Source: Candidatus Geocrenenecus arthurdayi
GTDB lineage: Archaea > Thermoproteota > Nitrososphaeria_A > Caldarchaeales > Wolframiiraptoraceae
Assembly: GCA_023539395.1 (NCBI GenBank)
Contig: JAKCEX010000006.1
Coordinates: 1 to 51,925 of the forward strand
Reading direction: 5' to 3'
DNA: 51,925 bases
Shown: piece by piece, positions 17,250-25,873 of the stretch
How the letters are laid out: the number at the start of each line of letters is the position of its first letter
How positions within the stretch are numbered: position 1 is the stretch's first letter
Position numbers and translations under genes: made by a program
Notes under the pieces: generated by a model
The model's database searches: none
The model's input: the letters and a program-made list of their open reading frames with translations, nothing else
What the model was told of the DNA's origin: nothing

Positions 17250-18155
17250 GTGAAGAAATTCAGAGCTGCTATATCATTATTGTTCATTCTCCAATTATCC
17301 ACTGGAGTTGTAATACTTCATGAAAATCCATCTAAAGATACATGGGTAATTCAAAGATCTTGGGGGCTTGGATTAACAATACCTAATGGCAGTCCACTAG
17401 AAGATGGGAGTAGGGTTGAGTGGGGTGAACATAGAAATATTACAGTTGTATTAACGCTCCCGAACATTAGCTACACAGATAAGACTATATACTTTATAGT
17501 AAGCATAATGACGAAGCAGCAAACAATAATCCAAGCAGCTATAGGAATTCATCCAAACAATACTTACTGGACAAGCAGCTTCATGTATGTAAAAAATGTT
17601 TATCAACATAACAAGACATACGTAGCAGTTCTACTGGACTCTCCACCTTACTTCCACCCATATGATAAAGCTTCCATCTCAATATACTATAGACCAAGTG
17701 AAGATGGAGCAGGTGGTGTTTGGGCTTCATCTATAACAAATCTTTCGACAGGGGAAAGTATAGACGTAGATATCCTAGTAGATAATAGTTCAACGTTTAT
17801 GGATGGTGAACAAGAGGTAATCGCCTTCGAATCGTATACTAGTAATGAAAAAATCTTTGAACAAATGGATCAAGCAATCTTGCATTCAATACTAGTTGAT
17901 GGGAGAAGAGTATTGGGTGGCTGGTATATAGATGATGGGCAAGTATTTGACAGGAGACCTCTCTTTGAGGTTGGGGGTGGCCGAGTCCCATCTTTTATCT
18001 CAATAATCCTCAAGAATGATGGAACTATAGCATGGATATACTCTAAACCTACTTGGAATAATTCTTTAAGCCCAACATACACCATAATGTTCCTATTACT
18101 CTTAGTTATATCAATGATAATCGTAGTTTATGTAGCTTATAGGATTAAATCATAA
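17250..18155 (+). CDS. Secreted or membrane-anchored protein of unknown function
   Basis: A 301-residue protein starting with GTG. It has an N-terminal signal-like helix (about 6-22), a large extracytoplasmic beta-rich domain with many NxS/T sequons, and a C-terminal membrane helix (about 278-297) with a short basic tail. This type-I-like layout is common for archaeal surface proteins. No conserved domain is recognised. The gene sits between the two related four-helix membrane proteins and ends two bases before the converging one, so the three may work together. Confidence 0.65.
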   Translation: MKKFRAAISLLFILQLSTGVVILHENPSKDTWVIQRSWGLGLTIPNGSPLEDGSRVEWGEHRNITVVLTLPNISYTDKTIYFIVSIMTKQQTIIQAAIGIHPNNTYWTSSFMYVKNVYQHNKTYVAVLLDSPPYFHPYDKASISIYYRPSEDGAGGVWASSITNLSTGESIDVDILVDNSSTFMDGEQEVIAFESYTSNEKIFEQMDQAILHSILVDGRRVLGGWYIDDGQVFDRRPLFEVGGGRVPSFISIILKNDGTIAWIYSKPTWNNSLSPTYTIMFLLLLVISMIIVVYVAYRIKS

Positions 18156-18156
18156 A

Positions 18157-18681
18157 CTATTTCCGGGCAAAAGTTTTGTAGACTGGGATTAGAAGTATTA
18201 AAGCTCCAACTATTGTGATTAAGCTTAGCAGCCTTATCGGGTTCACCATCGGCTCTAGAATACTTCTAACATCTTCAACTGGTGCATGTATTATATTTAA
18301 GTAGTATCCACCGACCGCTCCCGCTGCAGCTAGAGTGATTAATGTAATGTTAACTCCAATGAATAGTAAGTAGAATCCAGCCATGATAAGCTTATTATTC
18401 AGCTCAACCTCCCATTTCTCTTCGATAAGATAGTACAAGAAAGATAAGCAGGTAAACCCTCCATACCCAACAATAAGATGAAGTAGATATGCTAGAAGAA
18501 ACCAGACTCCAGGGCCTCCTCCAACAATTATCCTCAACAGTATCGAGAAAGGCTCAATGGGAAGCACTATAATAATAGTCCAAATTATTGAAATAGTCAA
18601 ATTAATTATTGATCCATTCTTAACTACTCTATGAAACCTATGCTTCCCGTGAACATTTCCCCTCTCATCTCCTGCGTCCAT
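18157..18681 (-). CDS. Four-helix membrane protein, paralogue of the 16612 product
   Basis: A 174-residue protein: a charged, His-containing N-terminal tail (about 1-22) and four membrane segments. WFLLAYLLHLIVGYGG and FLYYLIEE parallel the WFTVGYVTYLIVGVIG and LFYHYIE segments of the 16612 protein, and GAVGGYYL parallels its GGYLGG. The membrane histidines of the first protein are replaced by Tyr here, so if they bind heme or metal in one paralogue, this copy cannot do the same. Function is unknown. Confidence 0.6.
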   Translation of the reverse strand: MDAGDERGNVHGKHRFHRVVKNGSIINLTISIIWTIIIVLPIEPFSILLRIIVGGGPGVWFLLAYLLHLIVGYGGFTCLSFLYYLIEEKWEVELNNKLIMAGFYLLFIGVNITLITLAAAGAVGGYYLNIIHAPVEDVRSILEPMVNPIRLLSLITIVGALILLIPVYKTFARK

Positions 18682-19119
18682 AATCTCACTATCTATGAAG
18701 AACTATCCATATAATATGTTATTCTTCCCCCATGAATGATATAACCAGCAGCCTACAGTAAAATCATCTATAGATGGTAAGAAGATTAACAGAAACCTAA
18801 ATCTAGGGATCTAAGTCTTAGATAGTGACCATGAGAAAATAGTAGTACATGATAAATGTTGGTAGATTTGATACCCCGATTATGATGACTTTTTCATCAT
18901 GTCTTATAGTTACCCAAGCTTTCAGATTTTCGATTCTACAATGTCAGTAGGTTATCTGTTAATTTTGTTAAAGATCACCTGCATCTAGAATTTTTCGTAC
19001 TGTTTGGCTGAAAAGCGTTTTGACTTGTAACGAGGTTTCTTCATATAGTTCCCTCTTGAGAATTCTCCAATGAGCCTTCTCTGACCTCTCTATCTTAGTA
19101 AACTCTTTAACTTACTGTT
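18682..19119. other. Long intergenic region upstream of pyruvate kinase
   Basis: About 440 bases without a supported gene. It holds one perfect inverted repeat (ATGATGA, five bases, TCATCAT) at 18882-18900. A weak TATA-like CTTTAACT lies at 19104-19111, too close to the pyruvate kinase start to be convincing. Short reading frames here show no family resemblance that I trust. Confidence 0.4.
18882..18900. repeat. Perfect inverted repeat, seven-base arms
   Basis: ATGATGA and TCATCAT separated by CTTTT. It could be an operator or a small hairpin. The left arm also equals a box C sequence, but no box D lies at a normal distance. Confidence 0.4.
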
Positions 19120-20535
19120 GTGAGAAACATAGCTGGAATCAGGTTGAAGACGAAGATTGCTGTAACTATAGGTCCAGCCTCAGCAGACCCAGAGAAGATT
19201 AAGAAGATTATCGAACTAGGGGCTTCTGCTCTCAGAATAAATTTTAGTCATGGAAACATTGGTGAATGGAAAAAATACGTAGATTTAATACAAGATACAT
19301 GTAAGAATTTGAACAGGCATATTGCATTGATAGGAGATCTTCCAGGCCCTTCTATTAGGCTAGGGGAGATGAAGGGTAAAGTAATTTTGAAGAAAGACGA
19401 TTTAGCTAGGATAATATATAAGGATAGGGTTGGAGACGCTGATGAGAAGGTTCTTCCACTACCATTCGAACCTTTCTTCAACAACATTAATGCCGGAGAC
19501 ATTCTTTTAATGGATGATGGGCGAATCCAACTTCAAGTAATAGGAGTTGAGAAGAGAGAAGTCATAGTTAAAGCTTTAACACCTGCAGAGATAAGCTCAC
19601 GGAAAGCTATAGTAGTAAAAGGTAGAGAGATAGATTTACCTACACTCTCAAATAGAGACTTAGAAGCTGTGAGGTTCTCCATATCAAATGACCTCGATTA
19701 TATTGGGTTAAGCTATGTTAGAAACGCCGGAGATATAGAACTGCTTAAGTCTACGCTGTCTTCCTTAGGTGGAGTAGAAATCGGGGTTATAAGTAAGATA
19801 GAGACTGTCCAGGCAGTAAATAATCTTACCGAGATAATTGATGCTTCAGATGCATTACTCGTTGCAAGAGGTGACCTTGGAATGCATTTTGGATTAGAAC
19901 AGGTACCTCGACTTCAAGAATCTATAGTAGAGAAATGCTTAGAGAAAGGCAAACCAGTAATAGTAGCCACACAGCTACTGGGATCGATGATAGATAACCC
20001 CGTACCAACTCGAAGCGAGATAGTAGATATACTATCTGCAGTTAGAGATGGAGTAGATACATTAATGCTAACAGGTGAGACAGCTGCAGGCAAGTATCCT
20101 GTAGAAGCTGTTAAATGGTTGAGAAAAGTTATTGAAACATATGACTCAGCAATTACACCTAGAAAGATTAAGCTTCCGAGGGATGCAGATATTAGAGATA
20201 GATTTGCTGAAGGAATAACAATGTTAGCTGAATCTTTAAGGGCATCAATAGCGATCTACACCAAGACCGGGAGGGTAGCTTTGAGAATATCACGTAACCG
20301 TCCGAATGTTGAAGTGTATGCATGTTCAGGTTCTCTTAAGACTATACGTAAGATCTCAATACTCTGGGGAGTTAAACCCGTGAAAGTAGAAGCCTTAGAA
20401 TATTTTGAAGGCCTTGAAGAAATGCTTTCTACATTAAAGTCTTCAAGTGAAGTAAAGAGCGGAGACGTAATAATACTAACTTATGGATTAAGAGATGAAC
20501 CTATGCATCTAGTTAAGATAGTTCAAATCAGATAG
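19120..20535 (+). CDS. pyk: Pyruvate kinase
   Basis: Transfers phosphate from phosphoenolpyruvate to ADP in the last step of glycolysis. The 471-residue protein begins KTKIAVTIGPAS, contains the RINFSHG motif, the B domain (about 70-165), the active-site helix VISKIETVQAVNN with the proton-transfer Lys, the metal ligands in VARGDLGMHFGLEQVP, and the ATQLLGSMIDNPVPTRSE and MLTGETAAGKYP segments. The C domain follows. The start is GTG at 19120, since no ATG precedes the first conserved strand. Confidence 0.95.
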   Translation: MRNIAGIRLKTKIAVTIGPASADPEKIKKIIELGASALRINFSHGNIGEWKKYVDLIQDTCKNLNRHIALIGDLPGPSIRLGEMKGKVILKKDDLARIIYKDRVGDADEKVLPLPFEPFFNNINAGDILLMDDGRIQLQVIGVEKREVIVKALTPAEISSRKAIVVKGREIDLPTLSNRDLEAVRFSISNDLDYIGLSYVRNAGDIELLKSTLSSLGGVEIGVISKIETVQAVNNLTEIIDASDALLVARGDLGMHFGLEQVPRLQESIVEKCLEKGKPVIVATQLLGSMIDNPVPTRSEIVDILSAVRDGVDTLMLTGETAAGKYPVEAVKWLRKVIETYDSAITPRKIKLPRDADIRDRFAEGITMLAESLRASIAIYTKTGRVALRISRNRPNVEVYACSGSLKTIRKISILWGVKPVKVEALEYFEGLEEMLSTLKSSSEVKSGDVIILTYGLRDEPMHLVKIVQIR

Positions 20536-20553
20536 TCATCTAGATGAGGAAGC

Positions 20554-21126
20554 CTAGAGGGTAAGCTCAGGTCTAACTTCTCTTAAAATAGGGAGAATCT
20601 TGAAGTAGATGTTTCTTAAGACTTCGAGATCATCTCTACAATGCTTCTTTATCTTCATTGCTGCACGTTTATCATTCTTTACTGCTTTCAGATATAGTGA
20701 TGGTACATCTATGCCTTCTACACTAATATCTTTAGTTATGTTCAGGAATCTAGCGACATGATAGAGGTTAACGAATGAGAGCTTAAAGTAGTTACGGATA
20801 AATTCAGCTAGATCTAGATGCGTAGGTCTATAAACCAGCTCTGCTCTAAGATTATGCTTAACTGAACGTGTAGCTAGGAATGGTAAATCAAACTTACTAC
20901 CATTCCAAGTAAATACTATATGATGTCTAGCTAAGTATTCTATTATTGATGATAATGTCTCTTTCTCTTTTGAAGGAATATCAGCATAAAACCATCTAAA
21001 CCTACCCTTCTCATCCATAAATCCTCCTCCAACAAGATACCCTACATCAGCATCAAGAGCCGTAGCTTCCAAATCCATAAAGCAGATCTTAGGCTTAACA
21101 ATACTCGTTCTCCTAGTCTTAGACAT
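20554..21126 (-). CDS. DEDD-type (RNase H-like) 3'-5' exonuclease
   Basis: A 190-residue protein of the ribonuclease-H-like exonuclease group (YprB/RNase_H_2 type). Motif I is MDLEAT (about residues 17-22), motif II is TWNGSKFDLPFLATR, and motif III is the acidic pair in HCRDDLEVL. These would bind two divalent metals. It is short, a lone nuclease domain with no polymerase. Substrate is unknown; a role in DNA or RNA trimming is inferred. It converges on pyruvate kinase with an 18-base gap. Confidence 0.8.
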   Translation of the reverse strand: MSKTRRTSIVKPKICFMDLEATALDADVGYLVGGGFMDEKGRFRWFYADIPSKEKETLSSIIEYLARHHIVFTWNGSKFDLPFLATRSVKHNLRAELVYRPTHLDLAEFIRNYFKLSFVNLYHVARFLNITKDISVEGIDVPSLYLKAVKNDKRAAMKIKKHCRDDLEVLRNIYFKILPILREVRPELTL

Positions 21127-21415
21127 CTAGATATTAATCTACAATCAGATAAATAAGATTTCCCAAGTAACCTTACTATCAAATATCCGGGTCTCCGCCA
21201 TAGTATGGAAGTCTCCGAGATACCCTCCCATAAACGCGGTATGCAGGAATATGGCATAATCCAGCTCCATAGTTATGGAGAAAGGAAAATAGAAAAATCA
21301 GAGTAGACGATTAAGACGATTACAAAGACCTAAACCTCTCATCTAGCAAGAAGATATGAATGATAAATATTCGGAATATAATCACGAGACCAAGACATTA
21401 ACATGCAAGCTTTAA

Positions 21416-21518
21416 TGCGGGGGGTGGGATTTGAACCCACGAACCCCTATGGGACTCTCCATATCTTCTCTTCAGGAGCCTCAGTCCTGCGCCTTTGACC
21501 AGGCTTGGCTACCCCCGC
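21416..21518 (-). tRNA. tRNA-Leu(GAG) with an 18-nt intron at 43/44
   Basis: Read on the minus strand, acceptor GCGGGGG starts at 21518 and pairs with CCCCCGC ending at 21417, discriminator A at 21416. The anticodon loop CTGAGGC gives GAG. Extra bases follow the anticodon stem before the variable arm TCCCATAGGGG. The core CTCC:GGAG helix with bulges TGA and AGT places an 18-base intron at 21455-21472. The exon-exon helix is two G-C pairs and the intron-side helix is weak, so it is a relaxed bulge-helix-bulge. Confidence 0.92.
21455..21472 (-). other. Non-canonical tRNA intron (tRNA-Leu GAG)
   Basis: Eighteen bases between the anticodon stem and the variable arm. The 3' exon is the same as in tRNA-Leu(UAG) from the variable arm onward. 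Confidence 0.7.
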
Positions 21519-21645
21519 ATTAATGTTAAGCTCTTTTCTTATTCATATTTACTTTTCTACTGTTCTCTACATAAATTTTATGCTTCTATAGTGTTGTTTT
21601 CCCGTGGATGTGTTGAATTTAATTTAAGTTGTTCTTTATGGTTAG

Positions 21646-22842
21646 TTACTTCCCCACAATGGCTTTGCATTCTTCTTTAATCTTTCTAGAATATTTCTTT
21701 ATCTTCTCTATTCCTATTATGATATCTTCCAGGTCTTCTCTTTCAGCTAATAATACTGGTTGAGGTATCCATACTGCTTCAATATATGCTGCTTTCTCTG
21801 TGTTTGATAGAGGGCTAGATCCTGGTAGGAAGCTGTAACTATATAATGGTCTGTATCCAGCATTACATGGTATCCCTTCTTCTCTTAAAGCTTGGATAAA
21901 TAATTCTTTTTCTAAGCCATTAAACTCTGCTGGATCGTATCTGAAGACATATAGATGATGTGCATGTCTAGATACTCTAGGGTCGTTTGGTAAAGGTTCA
22001 ACCCCATCTACCTCCGTTAACAGCTTATCAAGATACCTCGCTGAAGAATCTCTCTTCTCCATTAGTTTAGGAGCTCGTTCAAGCTGTGCTAACAATATGG
22101 CTGCTTGCCATTCTGTAATCCTGTAGTTCCACCCGTATATTCTATGTTCATACCATGGTCCATCCCTAGGTCTACCGACATTTCTCAGAGACCATATGAT
22201 AGATGCTAGTTTATCATCATTTGTAGTTATTGCTCCTCCCTCTCCAGCAGTAATATTTTTAGAGGATTGGAAGCTAAATGCTCCTGCATCTCCTATGGCA
22301 CCCACCTTCCTATTCCTCCATTCAGCTCCATGTGCTTGTGCAGCATCTTCAAGTATTGAGAGGTTTTTCTCTTCAGCGAATTCTTTTACAGCATCCATAT
22401 CTGCTGGTCTACCTGCAAAATGTACCGGGATGACTACTTTTGTTTTCTCAGTAATTTTATTCCTTACACTTTCAACATCTATGGTATATGTTTCTAAACT
22501 TATATCTGCATATATTATCTTTGCATGTAAGTCGAGAGCTGCGATAGCTGTTCCTATAAATGTATATGCAGGAACTATTACTTCATCTCCAGCTGAAATA
22601 CCTAAGGCTTTTAGAGCAATCTTTAATGCTGTAGTTCCTGAAGAACATAGTAGGGCATGTTTAGCATCTTGAAATTCTGCGAACTTCTTTTCAAATTCTT
22701 CTTGAAGTTTTCCTCCAACTCCCCACTTCCCACTTTCTAATGCTTGAAGCAAGAGTTCCTTCTCTCTTTCATCAAATATAGGCCACTTAGGGAAAGGCTT
22801 CTTTCTTACAGCTTCTCCACCAAGTATCTTAGGTAATTCCAT
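21646..22842 (-). CDS. DegT/DnrJ/EryC1/StrS family PLP aminotransferase
   Basis: A sugar aminotransferase-like protein of about 398 residues, expected to move an amino group onto a keto-sugar nucleotide for cell-surface glycans. It has the SSGTTALKIAL phosphate-binding segment, the EDAAQAHG motif whose Asp binds the PLP pyridine nitrogen, and the Schiff-base lysine in FSFQSSKNITAGEGG (about Lys195). The C-terminal half ends with the usual HHLYVFRY strand. The frame is open from a TTG three codons upstream, but the ATG at 22842 is preferred and lies about eight bases after the transcription start predicted from the TATA box at 22871. Confidence 0.9.
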   Translation of the reverse strand: MELPKILGGEAVRKKPFPKWPIFDEREKELLLQALESGKWGVGGKLQEEFEKKFAEFQDAKHALLCSSGTTALKIALKALGISAGDEVIVPAYTFIGTAIAALDLHAKIIYADISLETYTIDVESVRNKITEKTKVVIPVHFAGRPADMDAVKEFAEEKNLSILEDAAQAHGAEWRNRKVGAIGDAGAFSFQSSKNITAGEGGAITTNDDKLASIIWSLRNVGRPRDGPWYEHRIYGWNYRITEWQAAILLAQLERAPKLMEKRDSSARYLDKLLTEVDGVEPLPNDPRVSRHAHHLYVFRYDPAEFNGLEKELFIQALREEGIPCNAGYRPLYSYSFLPGSSPLSNTEKAAYIEAVWIPQPVLLAEREDLEDIIIGIEKIKKYSRKIKEECKAIVGK

Positions 22843-22870
22843 CAGTATCAAGCTTATAGATACCTCAGCC

Positions 22871-22878
22871 TTAAAATA
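22871..22878 (-). promoter_or_regulatory. TATA box of the DegT aminotransferase gene
   Basis: The minus strand reads ATTTTAA, predicting transcription from about 22850, just ahead of the ATG at 22842. Confidence 0.4.
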
Positions 22879-22985
22879 CTTTATCCAAGGCTGTGAGGAG
22901 TCAAGGCTTTAAATCAATAATTATCTACATAATCCATTGCGGTAAAGTCTTAATATCTGAGACTTAAAGATCATGATAGGATATT

Positions 22986-23828
22986 ATGGAGCAGAACATT
23001 AAGATCGTTAGAGTAACTGATCGTGAATCATTTAAGCAACTAGAAGCATTTCAAACAGTATTCTTGGGGAGAGGAGACATAATACCTTATCATGTTCTTA
23101 TTGCATTTCAAGAAATGGGTGGCATAGTTCTAGTTGCATATGACCAGAATAATAGACCTGTAGGCTTATTATGTGGATACAATTCATTTAAAAATGGGGA
23201 ACTATTCCACTATATACACTTCTGTGGAGTTTTACCTGAATATAGTGATACTGAACTACCTGCTGAGATGAGAATAGCAGTGAGAAAATACTTACTAGGT
23301 GAAAACATAAACCAAGCTGTATGGCTTATTGACCCATTAAACCCATTTGAAGCATACACGAGCATACATAAGCTGGGAGGTATAGGAAGAGAATATATGA
23401 GAAACTTCTATGGATTAATGAGGGACCCACAGAATAGAGGTTTAGAATCAGATAGGCTTCTCATTAGGTGGGAACTAGATTCTAAAGAAGTTGAAGAAAA
23501 ACTTTCTAAAAAATTGGAAGATGAGATCGACGATGCCTACTTAGACGATTTAGAGAGGAGTAATGTAATTGTTCGCGATGGACCGTTTAAGAGAATACTA
23601 GACTATAAGTTAAACCTAAATGTTGAGAAATTCTGTTTAGAAATCCCAATGAATATTGAATCAATGAAGAAGAGAGACTTATCCATTGCAATTGAATGGA
23701 GAGAAATAACCAGAAGAATATTTGAACATTATCTCCGAAGAGGTTATTTCATAACTGAGGTTCTAAAAGATTCAAGAAATGATAGCTGCTACTACATATT
23801 CGAGAAGAAAGATATGCGGAGATCATAA
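22986..23828 (+). CDS. GNAT-superfamily protein (COG3375-like)
   Basis: A 280-residue protein. The N-terminal half carries a GNAT fold: VTDRESFKQLEAFQ as helix 1, VLVAYDQNNRPVGLLCGY as the central strands, FHYIHFCGVLPEYSD and an AVWLIDPLNPFEAYTSIHKLGG stretch typical of the predicted acetyltransferase group COG3375. The C-terminal 100 residues are specific to that group. The donor and acceptor are unknown. It overlaps the converging prenyltransferase gene by six bases. Confidence 0.7.
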   Translation: MEQNIKIVRVTDRESFKQLEAFQTVFLGRGDIIPYHVLIAFQEMGGIVLVAYDQNNRPVGLLCGYNSFKNGELFHYIHFCGVLPEYSDTELPAEMRIAVRKYLLGENINQAVWLIDPLNPFEAYTSIHKLGGIGREYMRNFYGLMRDPQNRGLESDRLLIRWELDSKEVEEKLSKKLEDEIDDAYLDDLERSNVIVRDGPFKRILDYKLNLNVEKFCLEIPMNIESMKKRDLSIAIEWREITRRIFEHYLRRGYFITEVLKDSRNDSCYYIFEKKDMRRS

Positions 23829-24668
23829 TATGCCTCCGAGTATGTATGCGATAAGCGCTATGAACATCCAGAGCAATGTCTCATTCTTAACTTTGATAGC
23901 ATTCTCTTTGTCTGGTCTCTTCATTATTTTACGTGCAGAAATAATGAACCCTACGTCTGCTATCAAGACTATTGGTAGATAATATTCAGAAACACATCCT
24001 AGGATGTAGGGTACTGGACTAAATAGAACAGCTAAGAGGTATAGAATAGAACCTGCTAATGCAGCTTTACCTGCTCCCTTAACCCTAGCAATGGAATTCA
24101 CCCGTCTAACTATGTCGCCTTCAACATCAGCAATTCCTTTAATTACTTCCCTTCCAGTATTTGATAATATAACAGGGATGATAAACACTATTATTCTATC
24201 AGATATGTACCCGTCACTCATTGTTGCACCGAATATGAAGGGTGCCGAAACGATTAGGCTTACAATAAAATTTCCTATCAAACCTGTCTTCTTTAAACTT
24301 GAATTATATGTGAATGCAGCTAGGTAAGATATTATGGCTATTATCATGCAGTAGATTGAAATTAATCTTGAGAAGATTATGCCTGTTAATCCTAGTATGG
24401 ATGAATAAATAACCGCATGTGAAGGCTTAATTAAACCAGATGGTATCGGTCTATGGGGAGCGTTAACTCTATCAACATCTCTATCAAAATAATCATTTAG
24501 AACCATTGAGCTACCGTTTAAAGTATATGCAACAATAAATGAGTAGACGAAGTCTTCAAAACGGATTATCTTAGAATATGAGATGGCAACACCTGCCAAT
24601 ACCCCTACAAACATCAAGATACCATTAGGAGGTCTCGTAATCATAACATAAGCTTTTAACAGCTTCAT
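23823..24668 (-). CDS. UbiA prenyltransferase, likely digeranylgeranylglyceryl phosphate synthase
   Basis: A 281-residue membrane enzyme with about eight helices. The first Asp-rich motif is NDYFDRDVDRVNAPHRP and the second lies in GREVIKGIADVEGD; both bind the Mg2+-diphosphate of the prenyl donor. The REVIKGIADVEGD form is typical of the archaeal enzyme that adds the second geranylgeranyl chain to glycerol-1-phosphate in membrane lipid synthesis. Other UbiA roles (menaquinone, heme A) cannot be excluded, but no such genes are nearby. The start is ATG at 24668. Confidence 0.85.
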   Translation of the reverse strand: MKLLKAYVMITRPPNGILMFVGVLAGVAISYSKIIRFEDFVYSFIVAYTLNGSSMVLNDYFDRDVDRVNAPHRPIPSGLIKPSHAVIYSSILGLTGIIFSRLISIYCMIIAIISYLAAFTYNSSLKKTGLIGNFIVSLIVSAPFIFGATMSDGYISDRIIVFIIPVILSNTGREVIKGIADVEGDIVRRVNSIARVKGAGKAALAGSILYLLAVLFSPVPYILGCVSEYYLPIVLIADVGFIISARKIMKRPDKENAIKVKNETLLWMFIALIAYILGGIL

Positions 24669-24936
24669 CGTTAAAGATTTCTATATCAGAGAATTTTTAT
24701 GTATTTACTTTGTATTTCCAGCTAATAATTCTCTTCTAAAACATCTTCTCCCCTTATCAAAAATCAGCCCCCTCTCAATGTCAGCAGAGAAAAAATAAAA
24801 CATCTATGACCTTTTCCTTACCCACTTATAGTTCATAGCCCCTCCCTATGAACTACGCAGTTTTTCCAAGTTTCCCCTAATTAGATAGAATGAGGTAGTT
24901 AAAAGATAAAAATTAGCTAGCAAAATAAAATAGGGA

Positions 24937-25038
24937 GCGGGGGTAGCCAAGCCTGGTCAAAGGCGCAGGGCTTAGGACCCTGATCACGAATGAGGGGAAT
25001 CCCATAGGGGTTCGTGGGTTCAAATCCCACCCCCCGCA
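24937..25038 (+). tRNA. tRNA-Leu(UAG) with a 15-nt intron at 44/45
   Basis: Acceptor GCGGGGG (24937-24943) pairs with CCCCCGC (25031-25037), discriminator A. The anticodon stem CAGGG/CCCTG closes loop CTTAGGA, anticodon TAG at 24973-24975. The insert forms a complete bulge-helix-bulge. The parts in order are exon helix GGA:TCC, core CCCT:AGGG, three-base bulges GAT and GAA, and intron helix CA:TG closed by a CGAA tetraloop. Cuts after GA in both bulges free the intron 24984-24998. An A/T-rich TATA-like element lies about 25 bases upstream of the gene. Confidence 0.94.
24984..24998 (+). other. Non-canonical tRNA intron (tRNA-Leu UAG)
   Basis: Fifteen bases in the variable region with a textbook bulge-helix-bulge; one of the smallest introns in the window. 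Confidence 0.85.
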
Positions 25039-25183
25039 CTGCCATGAACAATAATAGAAGTTGTTATACAAGTGGCTTATTCTCTGTGCTGGATAGCTAT
25101 TTATCCAAGAGATTTTTAAACTATAAGTTGGGGATTGTTAACCTTATAACTCTTGGATAGATTATTTTATCTGGGATGTTTAA

Positions 25184-25873
25184 GTGGGGAGGGTGAATAT
25201 TATTTCTACTCATGTTAGTTCTGTAGATGAATTGCTTAATGGAGGGTTTAAGCTTGGGCAGCTCTACTTCCTATATGGTGAAGAGAAGACTGGAAAGACT
25301 AGCTTAACCCTAACTGTCTGTGCTTCAGCTATTAAAGAAGACTTAAAACCATTATTCATAGATTGTTCTGGGAGACTTCACCCAGAGAGGGTTTTACAGA
25401 TTTTACAATCTTGGTCGGTAGATTTATCAAAGCTTTCTATTAGGATTATTCAGAGCTTCGAAGAGCAAGAACAATTAATCTTGAATCTCTATAATTCAAA
25501 AAAGATGTTTGATGTAATAATTCTTGATGACTACACATACCAGCATAGGATAGAATTGTCTGGAGATGTAAGGCAAGACTTGTCAATATACAAGAGGCTT
25601 GCATTACAAGTAGCGATGCTATCTGAATTAGCTAGTAGAGAAAACATAACAGTGATAATAATCGGTCAAGTACATGATATGCCTGAACAGGGAGGGGGAA
25701 AAGCAGTAGCATATAGAATCTTAAGCCATTGGGCTAAATGGGTCCTAAAGCTTAGAGTAGGCTCTAGACACTATAAAGAGATAATTATAGAGAAGCCTGA
25801 GAAGAAGGGTCTAGGATACTTTACCATAAACAACAGGGGAATAAGTGAGCCCGGTAACTTTAGGGCGGGGTAA
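25184..25873 (+). CDS. RadB-like RecA-superfamily ATPase
   Basis: A 229-residue lone RecA core domain. Residues near 13-40 read VDELLNGGFKLGQLYFLYG followed by the Walker A motif GEEKTGKTS; the Walker B strand is VIILDDYTY. It lacks the N-terminal helix-hairpin-helix of RadA, as in the archaeal recombinase paralogue RadB, but KaiC-like or aRadC paralogues are alternatives. The start is GTG at 25184, with another GTG three codons on. The neighbouring PINA gene on the opposite strand also points to recombination or repair. It overlaps the converging small membrane gene by 14 bases. Confidence 0.75.
   Translation: MGRVNIISTHVSSVDELLNGGFKLGQLYFLYGEEKTGKTSLTLTVCASAIKEDLKPLFIDCSGRLHPERVLQILQSWSVDLSKLSIRIIQSFEEQEQLILNLYNSKKMFDVIILDDYTYQHRIELSGDVRQDLSIYKRLALQVAMLSELASRENITVIIIGQVHDMPEQGGGKAVAYRILSHWAKWVLKLRVGSRHYKEIIIEKPEKKGLGYFTINNRGISEPGNFRAG

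Noticed and set aside
18882-18900. Box C/D small RNA starting from ATGATGA
   Set aside because: The nearest CTGA is over 100 bases away, and the motif is fully explained as one arm of an inverted repeat.
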